Part shown: one piece after another, positions 60,968-64,000 of the stretch
Numbering within the stretch: position 1 is the first letter of the stretch
Layout of the letters: every line of letters starts with the position of its first letter
NCBI GenBank assembly: GCA_030248135.1
Contig: JASANC010001962.1
Location: 1 to 64,000, forward strand
Direction of reading: 5' to 3'
From: Theristus sp. LFF4_11
Lineage: Eukaryota > Nematoda > Chromadorea > Monhysterida > Xyalidae
DNA length: 64,000 nucleotides
Notes under the pieces: generated by a model
What the model was told of the DNA's origin: nothing
Databases searched by the model: none
The model's input: only the letters and a program-made list of their open reading frames with translations
Made by a program: the position numbers and the translations under genes

Positions 60968-62600
60968 ACTTGGAGCATCATTGCGACACCCGATTGCAAC
61001 TTTGAGAACGCTTACTCAACAAGTCTGTTGCACTACCGTTAGCAGCTCAACAGATTCGTGAAAATGCCGCCGACTTTGTTGAGTAATCTGTTGAGTGCAG
61101 GCATTCTTAGTGCTAAAACACGAAACGCGACCAACCTTTTTATTTTTGTGCATGCTTTCAAAGTTTGTATTTGTTTTTTTTTCTTTTGCTCAACACTGCA
61201 CAATTTTTAATCAAGTGTCACAATGTATTGTATAAAAATGGAAATTGAAAAAAACGGCGAAAAACGACAGGATAATGTTCGTGAAACTGATAAAACAACT
61301 GAATGTCATGTAGCCACAAGTTTCAAAGCAAGTAAATAGGTACACGCATGATTACGAAACTAAGAACGGCTATATGAATTGCTCATCTTGTTGGAGCGCA
61401 CATGGCACATTGAACATTTACAGTTGACACTACAGAAGTTGTACAACCAGCGGTCAGTTTTATAAAAGTGAGTAGTGTTTAAAAAGTGAGGAGTTTTACT
61501 CCAGGGTGTTCCAAAAGTTAAACCATGATAAAGTCCAATTGAATGATTGCAACCAAAGTTCTTTTTGACCAAAGATTTATATTGGATTGATATTTCTGCA
61601 AAATTCAGTCAATTTATTGACACTGCCGGTTCACATCTCCATTAATTTATCCAGAACACGTTTCACGTTCAGTATGCAAGGAGCGCGCGGAATTTGCATG
61701 AAAGAAAAACAGTTTCAGAAAAAACCAAATGTGCATCAAATTAATTGTTTTGTGTTTTTTTGGTTTGTGTGATTGTGTGTAAACGATTCGTGTGAGGTCT
61801 TGGTCAATACCACACGACTGTTTTTCGAATACCCGATAACTTCATGGCGACACAACTGAAGCTTCATTGGTGTGTGAGCGTTACTGAACTTGCGTCTGTC
61901 ACTGTTGTTTGTTCACTTTGTCTTGTTGTTTGTTTGTTTGTTTGTTTGTTTGTTTGTTTGTTTGTTTGTTTGTTTGTTTGTTTTATCGTATGGAATGGTC
62001 ATTTAAACATGGCAGCTTTTTTCGGTTGCCCTACAACCTTCAAACGTGGGAGAATGTCGAGTAACATTTTTTCAAAGGAAGCAGACAAATGCTAATCAAA
62101 ATGAAAAAAGAAGAAAGGAAAAGAAAAGGGCGTTTGTTTTGAGCTTTTCGTTTAGTTTGTTGTTTTACGTTGATTTGATATCGATCAAATATAACAGTGA
62201 TGGACTGACGACGACGACATGTTTTCTCACAGTAAGATTTGTGAGTTTTTGATTGGTTTTCTTGTTTTATCAAGATGATTGGTTGAGATTAGACCAAGCG
62301 GTTTGAAACAGTGAGTTGGACGCGACGACGACACACGGCCGTTTTTTTGTTTATCCATTGACCAGTAATTTGTTTGGCAGCTGATTAAAAATTCTCCGGC
62401 ATGGTAAATCGCTGATGAGAGCGACGACGAGCTTGACGACTATGACGAGTCCAACAAGACGAGCTGGCTTCATCAGCTTCTTTGACCATATTTGATTGAT
62501 AACGAGCGTCAGATTGAGCAGTGCTTGGTTGTTGATCCTGCCATTCGACGTCGTTTTTATCGTTAAAATTCACTTATTACTGAATCCCGACGCAACGATG
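60968..62600. other. Spacer with a TTTG microsatellite
   Basis: No gene recognised on either strand. AT-rich with many short Thr/Lys-coding-like runs but no family similarity. Confidence 0.4.
61926..61982 (+). repeat. (TTTG)n microsatellite
   Basis: About 14 perfect GTTT/TTTG units in a row, likely polymorphic in length. Confidence 0.95.
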
Positions 62601-62694
62601 GTGCAATCAATATTTGGATCTGATTGATTCTGACTTTGAGACCGCCTGATCGCCACACTCCCAGGTCAGGTAGTGGTTTGAGTTGTTCATCAAC

Positions 62695-62930
62695 CGTGAG
62701 GAGGCGGGGCGGGAGGGGGGGAAGCGGGATTGGGTGAGGGGGGTGTTTGATTTTAGAGGGGAGTTTTTCGGTGCTTCTCGGTGAGGGGGGGTGCCGGGCA
62801 GCAGGGTCCGAGACGAGGGTGGGGGGGGGGTACACTCGAGGAGACCTCGCGTGGGGGGATCGGCACCCACCCCAAAACGTGACATGGACCATCATTCCCC
62901 CCCTATTTGCCACCCACCCCCCTCTGGACA
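62695..62930. repeat. G-rich then C-rich low-complexity block
   Basis: From 62700 many runs of 4-10 G occur on the plus strand, then from about 62870 runs of C. G-quadruplexes could form on either strand. The arrangement recalls the G- and C-rich subterminal parts of MITEs elsewhere in the window, but no inverted ends were found. Confidence 0.5.
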
Positions 62931-63354
62931 TAAGTTACAGTGACACCCCAAAAATTTTCTCGGACCACCCAAAAATCATGAACTTTTGCTCAAAAATCAT
63001 GATTTTTTGTCTCTAAAGTCCATGATATAAGCTGAATATATGATAACTTGATATTCTGCATTGTAATTTCAAAGATTTTGCAGCAAAATTTAGCGTTTTG
63101 CCTTCAAAATTCAAGCGAAAAAATATCATGTGTAGTGCCGATATCATCTTCACTACCGTGTCTCGTCGAAAAACGCATCGCACTCGCCAACCGAGGCTCA
63201 ACGTTTGTTCTCCGACTGGCTGACCGCTGAACACACGTGCGCAGAGGCAAGCTGTACAAGGCGGGACCCCGGCTGTGCTGGAGACACAACAACACAGTGC
63301 ACGTTGGACACTGGACACAGTGGAATGAAGATAATGATCCTCTATACTCACACA

Positions 63355-64000
63355 CTGTAACTGTGTCGGTGACCCATTATTTCCCTTTGCTATTGTCACT
63401 CAACTGTAATAACCTAACCGTTTACTATACTCTTCGTGGAGAGTTACTGCTCTCTGCTCCAGCCATTATCTGGGTAAAACCTATATAAAGGCCAGAGTTC
63501 GAGCGGCAGCTCCCTATGACTGATCTCCCACAAAACACTTTGAAGATCATTCCAAATTGTATTATTCATTATGAAATATTATTATTATTATTCTTGAAGA
63601 CACTATTATTTGAATTCAATAATATTGTCGTCGATTATTATTTGTCCCTTTATTTCTGTATAACTGTTTGTACCGTTTGAGTGCAAATGTAAAACAATTG
63701 CCCCGATATTCGTTGTTGGTGGAATTAGGAAATTCGTAATTCGACGATAACAAATATCAAATTGCAACACAGCCGAACGGAGTTGTCGTTGTTCGATCAA
63801 GTCACAACTTGTCTTGTTTGACTTGTAGCAACTGAAGTCGCGCAACCACAATTGCTTTCGACTGAGCGAGAGAAAGTGCCGCTCTCGTGGATTTTATCTG
63901 CCCTGCCGCTTGAAAGAATGAGCACTGCTCGAACGCCGGCACCCGGCACAGGTAGCGCCTCTATTCTCATGAGTATTGGCCTGGTAGATGGATTGACAGG
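63355..64000 (+). mobile_element. Possible 5' end of an LTR retrotransposon running off the window
   Basis: A TGTAACTGTGTCGG start, a strong TATATAAA at 63482-63489, a GT-rich end region, then TGGTGGAATTAGG near 63714 that could be a primer site. A leader of about 200 bp and an ATG at 63918 opening MSTARTPAPGTGSAS follow. This layout suits an LTR, leader and gag start. No second LTR is inside the window, and the primer tRNA is not recognised, so the call is weak. Confidence 0.3.

Noticed and set aside
61844..62095. Short protein with CLFV repeats
   Set aside because: It is the translation of the TTTG microsatellite.
62563..62931. Minus-strand Pro-rich frame
   Set aside because: Product of G-rich low-complexity DNA; no splice or family support.

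Overview
This window comes from a small-genome metazoan, most likely a nematode or close relative. Multi-exon genes carry mostly short GT-AG introns ending in TTTCAG or TTGCAG. The encoded families (flotillin, MAM, PLAT-repeat, Caspr/neurexin IV, mitochondrial ferredoxin, RhoA, PAR-type bZIP) are animal families. The species cannot be fixed from the sequence. The LOXHD1-like and full Caspr-type genes fit an early-branching nematode at least as well as a Caenorhabditis relative, and other ecdysozoans are not excluded. All host genes I recognise are on the + strand.

Layout: 0.4-1.4 kb, 3' part of a flotillin-1-like gene with an apparent one-base deletion. 2.2-5.9 kb, a secreted protein with two MAM domains and a Thr-rich linker. 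6.3-17.9 kb, a LOXHD1-like gene with 16 PLAT repeats. 17.9-22.4 kb, a repeat-filled spacer. 22.4-32.4 kb, a Caspr/neurexin IV-like receptor. 33.3-34.75 kb, a mitochondrial [2Fe-2S] ferredoxin. 34.8-38.5 kb, another repeat field with a tRNA-derived SINE. 38.6-46.8 kb, RhoA with a 6.7-kb first intron. 46.8-56.2 kb, a long stretch with no recognisable gene. 56.2-58.1 kb, a PAR-like bZIP factor. 59.7-60.96 kb, a second diverged Rho GTPase with the same intron positions as RhoA. 61-64 kb, spacer, G-rich DNA and a possible retrotransposon start at the right edge.

The most unusual part is the mobile DNA. RhoA intron 1 holds a 1.77-kb gag-only LTR element with identical 150-bp LTRs and a TSD of CTAAA, inserted into a small hairpin MITE. 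Its primer-binding region is not 18 nt: it is a nearly complete antisense copy of tRNA-Lys(CUU) including the post-transcriptional CCA. It is followed by seven copies of a CTGGG...CCCAG dyad. Elsewhere, perfect 8-bp duplications mark at least five hAT-type MITE insertions. One of these is a copy inserted into its own kind, with both duplications intact. A second TIR family sits close to splice sites in the Caspr and ferredoxin genes and carries a TA-flanked MITE inside it.

The genes do not form an operon or pathway. Several concern membrane and cell-surface organisation: flotillin microdomains, MAM adhesion, PLAT membrane association, Caspr adhesion linked to protein 4.1, and Rho signalling to actin.
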